Assembly: GCA_016703785.1 (NCBI GenBank)
Contig: JADJBM010000032.1
Coordinates: 310,001 to 374,000, forward strand
Length of the DNA: 64,000 bases
Origin: Betaproteobacteria bacterium
GTDB lineage: Bacteria; Pseudomonadota; Gammaproteobacteria; Burkholderiales; Rhodocyclaceae
Direction of reading: 5' to 3'
This document shows positions 54,071 to 63,663 of the stretch, in pieces. The translations under genes were made by a program, and so were the position numbers. The notes beneath the pieces are model-generated. The model was given only the letters and a program-made list of their open reading frames with translations, did not search any database and was not told the origin of the DNA. How positions within the stretch are numbered: the first letter of the stretch is position 1; the number at the start of each line of letters is the position of its first letter.

Positions 54071-57000
54071 GCCAGGACGGCCGCTTCAACCTCACCGCTG
54101 CGGCGCTGCGCCACCGCGAGCTGACGCTGTTCTTCATCCTGGTCATCGCCATCGCCGGCTTTTCCTCGTATTTCAAGCTCGGCCAGCGCGAGGACCCGGA
54201 CTTCACCTTCCGCGCCATGGTCGTGCGCACGATGTGGCCGGGCGCCACCGCGGAACAGGTGGACAAGCAGGTGACCGAGCGCATCGAGAAGAAGCTGCAG
54301 GAGGTGCCCTTTTTCCGCCACACGCGCAGCTATTCCAAACCGGGCGAGTCGCTCATCATCCTGGAATTGCACGACACGGCGCGCGGCCCGGCGGTGGCCG
54401 ACGCCTGGTACCAGGTGCGCAAGAAGATCGGCGACATCCGCGGCACCCTGCCCGAAGGCGTCGTCGGGCCGTTCTACAACGATGAGTTCGGCGACGTCTT
54501 CGGCTCCATCTATGCCTTCACCGCCGACGGCTTCACGCATTCCGAATTGCGCGACTACGTCGATGCGGCGCGCCAGCGCGTGCTGAAGCTGAAGAACGTT
54601 GCCAAGGTCGACCTCGTCGGCATCCAGGACGACCGCATTTTCATCGAGCTGTCGCAGCAGAAGCTGGCGTCGCTGGGCCTGGACGCGCAGCAGATCGGCC
54701 AGGCGCTGGCGACGCAGAACGCCGTGGTGCCCGCCGGCGCGGTGAATTCCGCGACCCACACGATCCCCCTGCGCGTCAGCGGCGAACTGGGCTCGGTGGC
54801 CGCCGTCGCCGACACGCGCGTGGCCGTGGCCGGGCGCAGCCTGCGCATCGGCGACATTGCGCGGGTCTATCGTGATTATGTCGATCCGCCGATCTCCAAG
54901 ATGTACTACCGCGGCCAGCAGGCGATCGGCCTGGCCGTGTCCATGGTCAAGGACGGCGACGTGCTCAAGCTGGGCGAGGACCTCGACCGCGAAATGGCGG
55001 CGATCCATGCCGACCTGCCGATCGGCATCGAGTTCGCCCAGGTCTCCAACCAGCCGCGCATCGTCAAGGCGGCGGTGGGCGACTTCATGCGCGTCTTCCT
55101 CGAGGCGCTGGCCATCGTGCTGGTGGTGAGCTTCCTCAGCCTCGGCCTGCGCACCGGCCTGGTGGTGGCCATCACCATCCCCTGGGTGGTGGCGGCGACC
55201 TTCCTCGGCATGCGCTACTTCGGCATCGACCTGCACCGCATTTCCACCGGCGCGCTGATCATCGCGCTGGGCCTGCTGGTCGACGACGCCATGATCGCCG
55301 TCGAGATGATGTCGCGCAAGATCGAGCAGGGCCTGGGCAAGCTCGCCGCCGCCGCCTTCGCCTGGCGCAGCACGGCCTTTCCCATGCTCACCGGCACGCT
55401 GATCACGGCGGCGGGCTTCCTGCCGATTGGCACTGCAAAATCCGCCACCGGCGAATACACCTTCGCCATCTTCGCCGTGGTGACGCTGGCCCTGCTGATC
55501 TCCTGGGTGGCGGCCGTCGTCGTCACGCCCTACCTCGGCAACTGGATTCTGAAGGGGCCTTTGCACGAGCACGCCATCGCCGGCCACGACGTCTTCAATA
55601 CGCGTTTTTACAACCGGCTGCGCGGCGTCATCGAGTGGTGCCTCGCGCACCGCAAGCTGACCATGCTCGCCACGCTCGGCCTGTTCGCGCTCGGCGTCGT
55701 CGGCATGGGCTTCACGGAGAAGCAGTTCTTCCCCAACTCCAACCGCCAGGAAGTGCTGGTGGAGCTGTGGTTGCCGGAGGGATCCAGCTTTGCCGCCACC
55801 GAGAAGGAGGCCAAGCGGCTGGAGGCAGCCATCGCCGGGGACGAGGACGTCGCCTCCTGGGTGACCTATGTCGGCAACGGCTCGCCGCGCTACTTCCTCT
55901 CGCTCGACCAGCAGCTGTTCCGCAGCAACTTCGCGCAGACGGTGATTCTCAGCAAGGACCTGGCGGGGCGCGAGCGCATCGTCGCGCGGCTGCGCACGAT
56001 TCTGGCGGAGCAATTCCCCGGCGTGCGCGCCCGCGCCAACCGCGTTGCGCTCGGCCCGCCGGTGTCCTATCCGCTGCAGTTCCGCGTCAGCGGCACGGAC
56101 ATCCCGAAGATCAAGGAGATCGCCGACAAGGTGGCCGAAGCGATGCGCGCTTCCCCGCACACCCTGGACGTCAACCACGAGTGGGGCGCGCGCGCGCCGA
56201 TGCTGCGCGTCGATGTCGACCAGGACAAGGCGCGCGCGATTGGCGTCACCACCTCCAGTGTTTCGCGCGCCCTGCAGGGCGCCATCAGCGGCGCCACGGT
56301 GGCGCAGTTCCGCGAGAACGACCGCCTCATCGACATCATGCTGCGCGCGCCGGAGCACGAGCGCGACGCCATGGAGCGCGTGCTGAGCGTGCAGGTGCCG
56401 ACGGCCTCCGGCCGCTACGTGCCCGTAACCCAGGTGGCCAGCGTGCGCGAAGCCTTCGAGGAGCCCATCCTCTGGCGCCGCAGCCGCGAGCTGACCCTGA
56501 CGGTGCGCGCCGACATCGTCGACGGCGTGCAGGCGCCCGATGTGGCGAATGCCATCGACAAGCAGCTCGCGCCGCTGCGCGCGCAGCTGCCGGTCGGCTA
56601 CCGCATCGACATCGGCGGTTCGCTGGAGGAGTCCGGCCGGGCGCAGGAATCGATCAACGCCGGCATGCCGATGATGCTGGCGGTGGTGCTGGCCATCCTC
56701 ATGATCCAGCTACAGAGCTTCGCGCGTACCTTCATGGTGCTGCTGACGGCGCCGCTGGGCCTCATCGGCGTTGCACTGGCGCTGCTCGTCTTCCGCCAGC
56801 CCTTCGGCTTTGTCGCCATGCTCGGCACCATCGCCCTGGGCGGCATGATCATGCGCAACACCGTCATCCTGGTCGACCAGATCGAGCAGGACATCCACGC
56901 CGGCGAGCCGCCCTGGGTGGCAATCCGCGAAGCCACCGTGCGCCGCTTCCGTCCGATCATGCTGACCGCCGCCGCCGCCATCCTGGCCATGGTGCCGCTC

Positions 57001-57138
57001 ACGCGCAACGTGCTGTGGGGGCCGATGGCCTTCGCCATCATGGGCGGCCTGCTGGTGGCCACCGTGCTGACGGTGCTGTTCGTGCCGGCCCTCTATGCAG
57101 CGTGGTTCAAGGTGAAGCCGGCCGGTGAGCCGGCCTAG
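54067..57138 (+). CDS. RND efflux pump permease 2
   Basis: 1023 residues. Begins SQDGRFNLTAAALRHRELTLFFILVIAIAGFSSYFKLGQREDPDFTFRAMVV. Relay region ISTGALIIALGLLVDDAMIAVE near residue 405; second conserved helix MLGTIALGGMIMRNTVILVDQIE near 930. A distinct subtype from pump 1 (REDPDFTFR versus REQDPEINFN). Probably uses adaptor 2, with TolC as channel. Confidence 0.92.
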   Translation: MSQDGRFNLTAAALRHRELTLFFILVIAIAGFSSYFKLGQREDPDFTFRAMVVRTMWPGATAEQVDKQVTERIEKKLQEVPFFRHTRSYSKPGESLIILELHDTARGPAVADAWYQVRKKIGDIRGTLPEGVVGPFYNDEFGDVFGSIYAFTADGFTHSELRDYVDAARQRVLKLKNVAKVDLVGIQDDRIFIELSQQKLASLGLDAQQIGQALATQNAVVPAGAVNSATHTIPLRVSGELGSVAAVADTRVAVAGRSLRIGDIARVYRDYVDPPISKMYYRGQQAIGLAVSMVKDGDVLKLGEDLDREMAAIHADLPIGIEFAQVSNQPRIVKAAVGDFMRVFLEALAIVLVVSFLSLGLRTGLVVAITIPWVVAATFLGMRYFGIDLHRISTGALIIALGLLVDDAMIAVEMMSRKIEQGLGKLAAAAFAWRSTAFPMLTGTLITAAGFLPIGTAKSATGEYTFAIFAVVTLALLISWVAAVVVTPYLGNWILKGPLHEHAIAGHDVFNTRFYNRLRGVIEWCLAHRKLTMLATLGLFALGVVGMGFTEKQFFPNSNRQEVLVELWLPEGSSFAATEKEAKRLEAAIAGDEDVASWVTYVGNGSPRYFLSLDQQLFRSNFAQTVILSKDLAGRERIVARLRTILAEQFPGVRARANRVALGPPVSYPLQFRVSGTDIPKIKEIADKVAEAMRASPHTLDVNHEWGARAPMLRVDVDQDKARAIGVTTSSVSRALQGAISGATVAQFRENDRLIDIMLRAPEHERDAMERVLSVQVPTASGRYVPVTQVASVREAFEEPILWRRSRELTLTVRADIVDGVQAPDVANAIDKQLAPLRAQLPVGYRIDIGGSLEESGRAQESINAGMPMMLAVVLAILMIQLQSFARTFMVLLTAPLGLIGVALALLVFRQPFGFVAMLGTIALGGMIMRNTVILVDQIEQDIHAGEPPWVAIREATVRRFRPIMLTAAAAILAMVPLTRNVLWGPMAFAIMGGLLVATVLTVLFVPALYAAWFKVKPAGEPA

Positions 57139-57213
57139 GTTAAAATGCGATCCGTCATTGCTGGGGTGGCCAGCACTATTAGAATTTGCTAATATGTCAT
57201 TTGGAGCAAGATC

Positions 57214-57867
57214 ATGAATCTGGAACAAGCCCGCTTTAACATGGTCGAGCAGCAGATCCGTACCTGGGACGTGCTGGACCAGGAAGTGCTGGATCTGCTC
57301 ATGACCGTCAAGCGCGAGCAGTTCGTGCCGCCGGCCTGCCTGAAGCTGGCCTTCGCCGACACGGCAATTCCGTTGGGCCACGGCGCGGCGATGCTGCCGC
57401 CCGCCATCGAGGCGAAGATCCTGCAGGCGCTGCAGTTGCGCAAGTCCGACAAGGTGCTGGAGGTCGGCACCGGTTCGGGCTACATGGCGGCCCTGCTGGG
57501 CGCGCGCAGCGACCATGTCTACACCATCGAGATCGAGCCGGCGCTGGCGGCGCAGGCGCGCGAGAATCTGGTGCGCCAGGACGCCGACAATGTCACGGTG
57601 ATCGAGGGCGACGGGGCGCTGGGCTGGCCTGTGCATGCGCCCTACGATGCCATCGTCCTGTCCGGCTCGGTGGCGGGGATCCCGGATGCGCTGCTCGCGC
57701 AGCTCAAGGTCGGCGGTCGGCTGGTGGCCGTGGTGGGCGAGGCGCCGCTGATGCAGGCGCGGCTCGTCACCTGCGTGGGCGAGGGGCGCCTCCAGAGCGT
57801 CAATCTGTTCGAAACGAGCATCCCGCGCCTGCGCAATGTGCCCGAGCGCGGGAAATTCATTTTCTGA
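57214..57867 (+). CDS. Protein-L-isoaspartate O-methyltransferase-like protein
   Basis: 217 residues. SAM-binding motif DKVLEVGTGSGYMAALLG near residue 82; N-terminal MNLEQARFNMVEQQIRTWDVLD is typical of the Pcm-like proteins placed upstream of tolC in proteobacteria. The usual active-site region around AIPLGHGAAMLPP deviates from the GQTIS-type segment of genuine Pcm, so isoaspartyl repair is doubtful. ATG 57214 follows GGAGC. Confidence 0.85.
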   Translation: MNLEQARFNMVEQQIRTWDVLDQEVLDLLMTVKREQFVPPACLKLAFADTAIPLGHGAAMLPPAIEAKILQALQLRKSDKVLEVGTGSGYMAALLGARSDHVYTIEIEPALAAQARENLVRQDADNVTVIEGDGALGWPVHAPYDAIVLSGSVAGIPDALLAQLKVGGRLVAVVGEAPLMQARLVTCVGEGRLQSVNLFETSIPRLRNVPERGKFIF

Positions 57868-57875
57868 GGTAAAGC

Positions 57876-58193
57876 ATGGTACAGATCACGGCAGTTGAAT
57901 TGAGCGAATGGCTGCAGGACGAGGCGCGTCCCGCCCCGTTGCTGCTCGACGTGCGCGAGCCCGACGAGTTCGCCGCCTACCGCATCGATGGCTCGACCCT
58001 GATTCCCATGCGCGCCATCCCGGCGCGCTTGCATGAACTGGATCGATCGGCCGACACGGTGATGATTTGCCGCTCGGGCGCGCGCAGCCATCATGCCGGG
58101 ATGTTTCTCAAGCAGAACGGCTTCGAGCGCGTCTACAATCTTGCTGGCGGCGTCATTTCCTGGGCGCGCGATGTCCAGCGCGCCGCAGCCTGA
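57876..58193 (+). CDS. Rhodanese-like domain protein
   Basis: 105 residues, single domain. Persulfide Cys in VMICRSGARSHHAGMFL near residue 66; LLLDVREPDEFAAYRIDGSTLIPM near 25; C-terminal NLAGGVISW. Cytoplasmic sulfurtransferase of GlpE/PspE type. Eight bases after the Pcm-like gene and 19 before tolC; this trio is conserved in other beta- and gammaproteobacteria as I recall. Confidence 0.9.
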   Translation: MVQITAVELSEWLQDEARPAPLLLDVREPDEFAAYRIDGSTLIPMRAIPARLHELDRSADTVMICRSGARSHHAGMFLKQNGFERVYNLAGGVISWARDVQRAAA

Positions 58194-58212
58194 CGACTGA
58201 GGAGAGCAGCAT

Positions 58213-59545
58213 ATGAATAAAAACCTGATATTGCTCGCGCTTACCCTGGCCGCCGCGCCGGCCTTTGCCGCAGACCTGCTGCAGGTCTATCGCGATGCGA
58301 TCGAATACGACGCCCAGTACGCCTCGGCCCGCGCCGCGCGCGATGCCGGCCAGGAAAAACTGCCGCAGGGGCGCGCCGGCCTGCTGCCGGTGATCTCGGC
58401 CTCGGCCAGCACGACCAAGAACGATGTGGACTTCCAGCGGCGCACTGCGGGCGCGGCCGGCGTGGATGCGCAGTACAACACCAACGGCTACCAGCTCACC
58501 CTGACGCAGCCCCTTTTCCGCTGGCAGAATTTCGTGCAGTACGACCAGTCGAAGCTGCAGGTGACGCTGACCGAGGCGCAATTCGTGCAGGCCCGGCAGG
58601 ACCTCATCCTGCGCGTGGCGCAGGCCTACTTCGACGTATTGCTCGCGCAGGACAGTCTGAGCCTGGCGCAGGCGCAGAAGAAGGCCATCGGCGAGCAGCT
58701 CGAGGCGGCCAAGCGCAACTTCGAGGTGGGCACTTCCACGATCGTCGACACGCATGAGGCGCAGGCGCGTTTCGATCTCATCACGGCACAGGAACTCGCC
58801 GCGCAAAACGACCTGGAGATCAAGCGTCAGGCGTTGAACCAGGTCATCGGCAAGGTGCCGGAGCGACTGAACGCGCTGCGCCCCCAGGTGCAATTGCAGC
58901 GGCCGCAGCCGGACGATATTGCCAAATGGGCTGAAAGCGCCGACACGGGCAGTCCCCTCGTTGCCGTGCAGCAGGCGGCGTTCGAAATCGCCGAGAAGGA
59001 AATCGGCCGGCAGCGCGCCGGCCACTACCCGACGCTTGACCTGGTGGCGACGCGCGGACGCAGTTCCGCCACAGGCGGCCTGGCGCTCGGCGTACCCGCG
59101 CCCGGCAGCGATACTCACACCTCCACCATCGGCCTGCAGCTCACTGTCCCCCTCTTTGCCGGCGGCGCGGTGATGTCGAAGGAGCGCGAGGCCGTCGCCC
59201 TGCGCGAGAAGGCGCGGGCCGATCTCGACAACACCCGGCGCGGTGCCGTCCTCGGCGCCCGCCAGGCTTATCTCGGCGTCACCAGCGGCATGGCCCAGGT
59301 GAAGGCCTTCGAGCAGGCACTGGTGTCCAACCAGTCGGCCCTCGATTCGAACAAGCTGGGCTACGAAGTCGGCGTACGCATCAACATCGACGTGCTCAAT
59401 GCCCAGCAGCAGCTCTTTTCCACCCGCCGCGATCTCGCCAAGGCGCGCTACGACACCCTGCTTGCGCAGCTGAAGCTGAAGGCGGCGGCGGGCACCCTGG
59501 GCGAGGACGACGTCCAGGCCATTAACGCATTGCTCGAGAAAGGCC
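58213..59545 (+). CDS. tolC: TolC-family outer-membrane channel (3' end unclear)
   Basis: About 444 residues readable. Signal peptide MNKNLILLALTLAAAPAFA; two outer-membrane-efflux repeats: LLQVYRDAIEYDAQYASARAARDAGQEKLPQGRAGLLPVIS and its second copy around AVQQAAFEIAEKEIGRQRAGHYPTLDLVA. The barrel strands (NTNGYQLTLTQPLFRWQNF, TSTIGLQLTVPLFAGGAV) are visible. The protein should end after VQAINALLEK near 59540. The stop is lost in the G-rich patch, which lets the frame run on into antisense waaA. Likely shared by both RND pumps upstream. Confidence 0.9.
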
Positions 59546-59665
59546 GGGGTGGGGGCGGGGCTTCGCGCAGGCCGGTTTGTTTTCGGCGGGGGCCGGTGGG
59601 GGGGGGGGGGGGTGCGGCGGGTGCCTGGCGCTTTCAGGGTGGGGTATGGTGTGTGCGCGGGGGGT
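59545..59665. other. G-rich low-complexity patch between tolC and waaA (probable artefact)
   Basis: Includes a 15-G run at 59598-59612 and T/G-only stretches. It removes the stop codons of both convergent genes. Such a place may carry a strong natural terminator that sequenced badly. Confidence 0.65.
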
Positions 59666-60960
59666 GGTGGGGTGACAGCGTTGATAAGCGCCAGTGTCTT
59701 CGCCGTCGCGCCGCGGTGGCGAGCGGCGAAATCCCGTCCCGCCTCGCCCATGCGACGGCACGCTGCCGGGTCGCGCAGCAGGGCATCGGCTGCTTCCAGC
59801 AGTTCCTCCGCTGAACCAATCTGCCGCGCCGCGCCGCAGGCCAGCGCCTGTTCGGCTGCCTGCTTGAAGTTGTAGGTCGAGCGCCCGATCAGCACCGGCT
59901 TGCCGACGGCGCAGGCCTCGATCAGGTTCTGGCTGCCGTAGTCGAGCAGGCTGCCGCCAACGAAGGCGACATCGCAGGCGGCGTAGTAGGCGAACAATTC
60001 GCCCATGCTGTCGCCGAGCAGGATCTGCGTCTGTGCCGGGACCGGGGCGTTCTCACTGCGTCGCTGCAGAATCAAGCCTATCTTGCCGGCGAGCGCGGCG
60101 ACCTCGTCGAAGCGCTGCGGATGGCGCGGCACGACGAGCAGCAGCGCATCGCCCAGCGGCTGTTTCGCCAGCGCTGCGAACAGCAGGGCTTCCTCGCTTT
60201 CGCGTGTGCTGGCGGCCAGCAGTACCGGGCGCGGCCCGATCTGCCGGCGCAGGGCTTCGCCCCGCTCGATCTGCTCCGGCGGCGGCAGGATGTCGAACTT
60301 CACATTACCCAGCACGTCGACTGCCGGTGCGCCCAGCGCAAGCAGTCGGGCGGCATCCTGTTCCGTCTGCGCGGCGATCGCCGTCAGGTCCTGTAATGCG
60401 TCGCGCGTCAGGTTGGGGAAGCGCGCATAACGCCGCGCCGATTTCTCCGACAGCCGGGCGTTTGCCAGCAGCAGGGGAATGCCCGACCGCTTGCACGCCG
60501 CCACCAGGTTCGGCCAGAGCTCGGTTTCCATGATGATGCCGACGGCCGGCCTGAAATGCTTCAGGAAGCGCTGCACGGCAAACGGGTAGTCGTAGGGCAG
60601 ATAGGCGCGCAGCACGCCGTCGCCGAGCAGGTCTGTGGAAGCCTGGCGCCCGGTCGGCGTCATGTGCGTGAGCAGGATGCGGTGCTGCGGATAGCGCTCT
60701 TTCAATGCGGCCACCAGCGGCGCCGCGGCGCGCGTCTCGCCGACCGAGACGGCGTGAAGCCAGATCAAACCCCTCCCCGACCTTGGGAGGGGCCGCCCCC
60801 CCTCTCCCCGCCGGGGAGAGGGTTGGGGAGAGGGGTAACTGCCGAAGCGCTCCCCGATATGCCGCAGATACTCCTTCTGGCGCCGACCGCGCAGGAGCAG
60901 GTGCAGCCCGACATACGGCAGCAGGAGCAGCAGCCCCAGGTTGTAGAGCAGGCGCGTCAT
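59665..60960 (-). CDS. waaA: 3-deoxy-D-manno-octulosonic-acid transferase (Kdo transferase) with in-frame repeat insertion
   Basis: Adds Kdo to lipid A, inner membrane. ATG 60960 (MTRLLYNLGLLLLLPYVGLHLLLRGRRQKEY) overlaps the waaC stop. Catalytic Glu in LHAVSVGETRAAAPLV; other signatures are MTPTGRQAS, IIMETELWPNL, VPRHPQRF and FVGGSLLDYGSQNLIEACA. Between GERFGS and LIWLHAVSVGE, where relatives have a short loop, about 23 extra residues are encoded by the palindromic repeat at 60768 (PSPQPSPRRGEGGRPLPRSGRG), in frame. The C-terminus (ATAKTLALINAV) runs into the low-complexity patch, so the exact stop is unknown. Confidence 0.9.
60768..60836. repeat. GC-rich palindromic repeat, copy H (in frame inside waaA)
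   Basis: CCCCTCCCCGACCTTGGGAGGGG and CCCTCTCCCCGCCGGGGAGAGGG hairpins. Read on the minus strand it encodes PSPQPSPRRGEGG within Kdo transferase without breaking the frame. Confidence 0.85.
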
Positions 60961-61916
60961 GTCCCGAGCAACTCCCCGATCACGGCGATGGCCTCGGCTG
61001 CCGTCGGCGGTGCGCCGGCGGCGCCCAGGTTGATCGCCGTAGCGCCGGCATAGACCCCGGTCAATTCCGGCCGCGAGCCGGCAAACAGGCACAAAGTCAG
61101 CCGCCCCAGGGCGGCGGCAATGTGGCTGAGGCCCGTGTCGACGCCGATCACGATGCGCCCGCCCGCCAGCAACTGCGTCAGCTCTGCGATGTTCATGGGC
61201 GGCGCGGCGATTGCTGTCGCCATGCCGGAAGCCAGGCGCGCGGCGCGATCGCGTTCCTCGACGCTGCCGCCGGGCAGCACGCAGGCCAGGCCGCGCGCAT
61301 TCAGTGCGGCGGCCAGTTGCAGCCAGTCGGCCTCCGGCCACAACTTGTCGGCGCGGCTGCTGGCAGTGAGCAATACGCAGTAGGGTGTGACCGGCAGCCA
61401 GGGCGCGGCGAGGGGGGCGGCGGCGATGCCGTAGTCAAGCGGCAGGTCCGGTTCGTAGCCGAGTGCGGCAGCAGCCAGCCAGCGGTTGCGTTCCACCGCA
61501 TGCAGGTTCTTCGGGATGACGTAGGTGGCGTCGTAGCAGCGCGCCGCCAGCGGTTCGCGCGCCACTTCCGCGGCGTAGCCGGCACGACGGCCCCGCGCGA
61601 GTCGTGTCATGAGCCCGCTCTTGATCAGCCCCTGCGTGTCGAGCACCAGATCGTAGGTTTCAGTGCGAACGGCCGCGCGGAAAGCACGCAGATCACGCCA
61701 GGTGGAAGCGGAAAAGAGGTTGCGGCGCCAGCGACGCACCGCGACCGGAATCACGTTGGTTACGGCCGGATGCAGGCGCGGAATGTCGGCGAAGCCTTCC
61801 TCCACCACCCAGTCGATGCGCGCTTGCGGAAAGCGTACCCGGATGTCGCTCGCCACCGGCAAGTTGTGCACGACGTCGCCGAGGGAGGAGGTCTTGACGA
61901 GGAGGATCGAGCGCAT
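60957..61916 (-). CDS. waaC: Lipopolysaccharide heptosyltransferase I
   Basis: 319 residues from ATG 61916 (MRSILLVKTSSLGDVVHNLPVASDIRVRFP). GT9 features: VVEEGFADIPRLHPAVTNVIPVAVRRWRR, LVLDTQGLIKSGL and the nucleotide-sugar site GRIVIGVDTGLSHIAAALGR near residue 262. Adds the first heptose to Kdo-lipid A. Coupled to waaA. A bipartite motif copy lies at 61093. Confidence 0.93.
   Translation of the reverse strand: MRSILLVKTSSLGDVVHNLPVASDIRVRFPQARIDWVVEEGFADIPRLHPAVTNVIPVAVRRWRRNLFSASTWRDLRAFRAAVRTETYDLVLDTQGLIKSGLMTRLARGRRAGYAAEVAREPLAARCYDATYVIPKNLHAVERNRWLAAAALGYEPDLPLDYGIAAAPLAAPWLPVTPYCVLLTASSRADKLWPEADWLQLAAALNARGLACVLPGGSVEERDRAARLASGMATAIAAPPMNIAELTQLLAGGRIVIGVDTGLSHIAAALGRLTLCLFAGSRPELTGVYAGATAINLGAAGAPPTAAEAIAVIGELLGT
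61093..61116 (+). repeat. Bipartite motif copy 14 (inside waaC)
   Basis: AAAGTCAGC, spacer CGCCCCAGG, GCGGCG (one mismatch in the second half). Antisense to waaC, where it reads LGRLTL, a normal family segment, so chance similarity is possible here. Confidence 0.5.
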
Positions 61917-61998
61917 TTGGATGCCGTGGCTGGCTTGTCGATTAGAATGTGCGCCAGAAAACGGAATTATAAGCCATGACTTTGCGGAAACCCGACGC

Positions 61999-62998
61999 AT
62001 GAAAGTGCTCATCACCGGCGCCGCCGGATTTATCGGCATGCACGTTGCCCAGCGCCTGCTGGCGCGCGGCGACGAGGTCGTCGGCATCGACAACCTCAAC
62101 GACTATTACGACGTCGGCCTGAAGGAGGCGCGCCTGAAGCAGCTGGCCGACCATCCGGGCTTTCGCTTCATCAAGCTCGACATCGCCGATTCCACGGGCA
62201 TGGCCGAACTCTTCCGCAAGGAAAACTTCGAGGGCGTCATCAACCTCGCCGCCCAGGCCGGCGTGCGCTACTCGCTCATCAATCCGCAGGCCTATGCCCA
62301 GACCAACCTCGTCGGCTTCGTCAATCTGCTTGAGGGCTGCCGGCACGGCAAGGTCGGGCATTTCGTCTATGCCAGCAGCTCCAGCGTCTATGGCGGCAAC
62401 ACGAAGATGCCGTTCTCCGAGCACGACAGCGTCGACCACCCGGTCAGCCTCTACGCGGCCAGCAAGAAATCCAACGAACTGATGGCGCACACCTATAGCC
62501 ATCTCTTCAGCCTGCCGACGACCGGCCTGCGCTTCTTCACCGTCTATGGGCCCTGGGGCCGGCCGGACATGGCGCTGTTCCTGTTCACGAAAGCCATTCT
62601 CGAGGGACGCCCGATCGACGTCTTCAACCACGGCAAGATGCAGCGTGATTTCACCTACATCGACGACATTGCCGAAGGCGTGGTGCGCGTGCTCGACCGA
62701 CCGGCCGCGCCGGACCCCGCCTTCATCAAGGACCATCCCGACCCCGCCACCAGTTGGGCGCCCTACCGCATCTACAACATCGGCAACCACCAGCCGGTTG
62801 AACTGATGGCCTACATCGAAGCGCTGGAGGAAGCACTCGGCCGCAAGGCGGACAAAAACTTCCTGCCGTTGCAGGACGGGGACGTGCCAGCCACCTACGC
62901 CGACACGGCTGAATTGCACGCCGCCACCGGCTTCGCCCCGGCCACCCCGGTGCGCGAGGGGGTGCGCCGCTTTGTCGAGTGGTATCGCGGCTATTACG

Positions 62999-63000
<2 letters not shown>
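61999..63000 (+). CDS. UDP-glucuronate epimerase-like NAD-dependent sugar epimerase
   Basis: About 334 residues. VLITGAAGFIGMHVAQRLLARGDEVVGIDNLNDYYDVGLKEARL (NAD motif), YASSSSVYGGNTKMPFSE (catalytic Ser), YAASKKSNELMAHTYSHLF (Tyr-x3-Lys), and RFFTVYGPWGRPDMALFLFTKAI. This is the pattern of UDP-GlcA/UDP-GlcNAcA 4-epimerases. The stop should come just after WYRGYYG at 63000 but is hidden by a G-rich patch. Divergent from waaC with an 82-bp gap. Confidence 0.9.
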
Positions 63001-63130
<130 letters not shown>

Positions 63131-63269
63131 GCTTTTCCTGTCGGCGCACAGGCTCGAGGCGGCTCGGCAGGGAGCGGCCAGCCGGTCGGCCTGGCGGCGC
63201 GGCCAGGCAGCACGCTGCGCTGATCCGCCCCGTCTTGCCCAACCCGATGATTCTGTGATAGATTCCCAT

Positions 63270-63288
63270 CCGTTCAATTAATGAACGG
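63270..63288. promoter_or_regulatory. Palindrome directly before the MarR gene
   Basis: CCGTTCA, spacer ATTAA, TGAACGG: a perfect 7-bp inverted repeat that ends one base before the ATG at 63289. Likely an autoregulatory operator, and it also covers the place where a ribosome binding site should be. Confidence 0.6.
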
Positions 63289-63663
63289 ATGTCCGTGACC
63301 CCCAGGGAAGCCGCCCACTACCAAGTGCTCCGCCTGATCGAGGAACAGCCCGAGATCAGCCAGCGCGAGCTTGCGCGCACCTTGGGCGTGAGCCTTGGCA
63401 AGACCCACTACCTGCTCAAGGCCCTGCTCGACAAGGGCCTGGTCAAGGCCGACAACTTCCGCCGCAGTGACAACAAGCTGGCCTATGCCTACCTGCTCAC
63501 GCCGAGCGGCATTGTCGCCAAGCTGGAATTGACGCGCGCCTTTCTGCGGCTGAAGGAAAGCGAGTACCGGGCGGCGCACGAGGAGATCGCGCGGTTGCGC
63601 AAGGAACTGGCAGCGACGGCCGATCCGCTCGAAGCCGATGTGCCCGTGAGGAAAGCGGGATGA
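63289..63663 (+). CDS. MarR-family EPS-associated transcriptional regulator
   Basis: 124 residues. HTH in HYQVLRLIEEQPEISQRELARTLGVSLGKTHYLLKALLDKGLVKADNFRRSDNKLAYAYLLTPSGI; C-terminal coiled helix (RAFLRLKESEYRAAHEEIARLRKELAA). This is the pattern of the regulator found at the head of exopolysaccharide clusters in betaproteobacteria. The stop overlaps the start of the sugar dehydrogenase gene (ATGA at 63660). Confidence 0.88.
   Translation: MSVTPREAAHYQVLRLIEEQPEISQRELARTLGVSLGKTHYLLKALLDKGLVKADNFRRSDNKLAYAYLLTPSGIVAKLELTRAFLRLKESEYRAAHEEIARLRKELAATADPLEADVPVRKAG

Noticed and set aside
59545..59814. C-terminal extension of TolC running on to 59814
   Set aside because: The extension is low-complexity sequence followed by antisense waaA; TolC should end near 59540.
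58153..61341. Single minus-strand protein of about 1060 residues spanning tolC and waaA
   Set aside because: It is the waaA frame extended through the low-complexity patch into antisense tolC; only the waaA part has family signatures.
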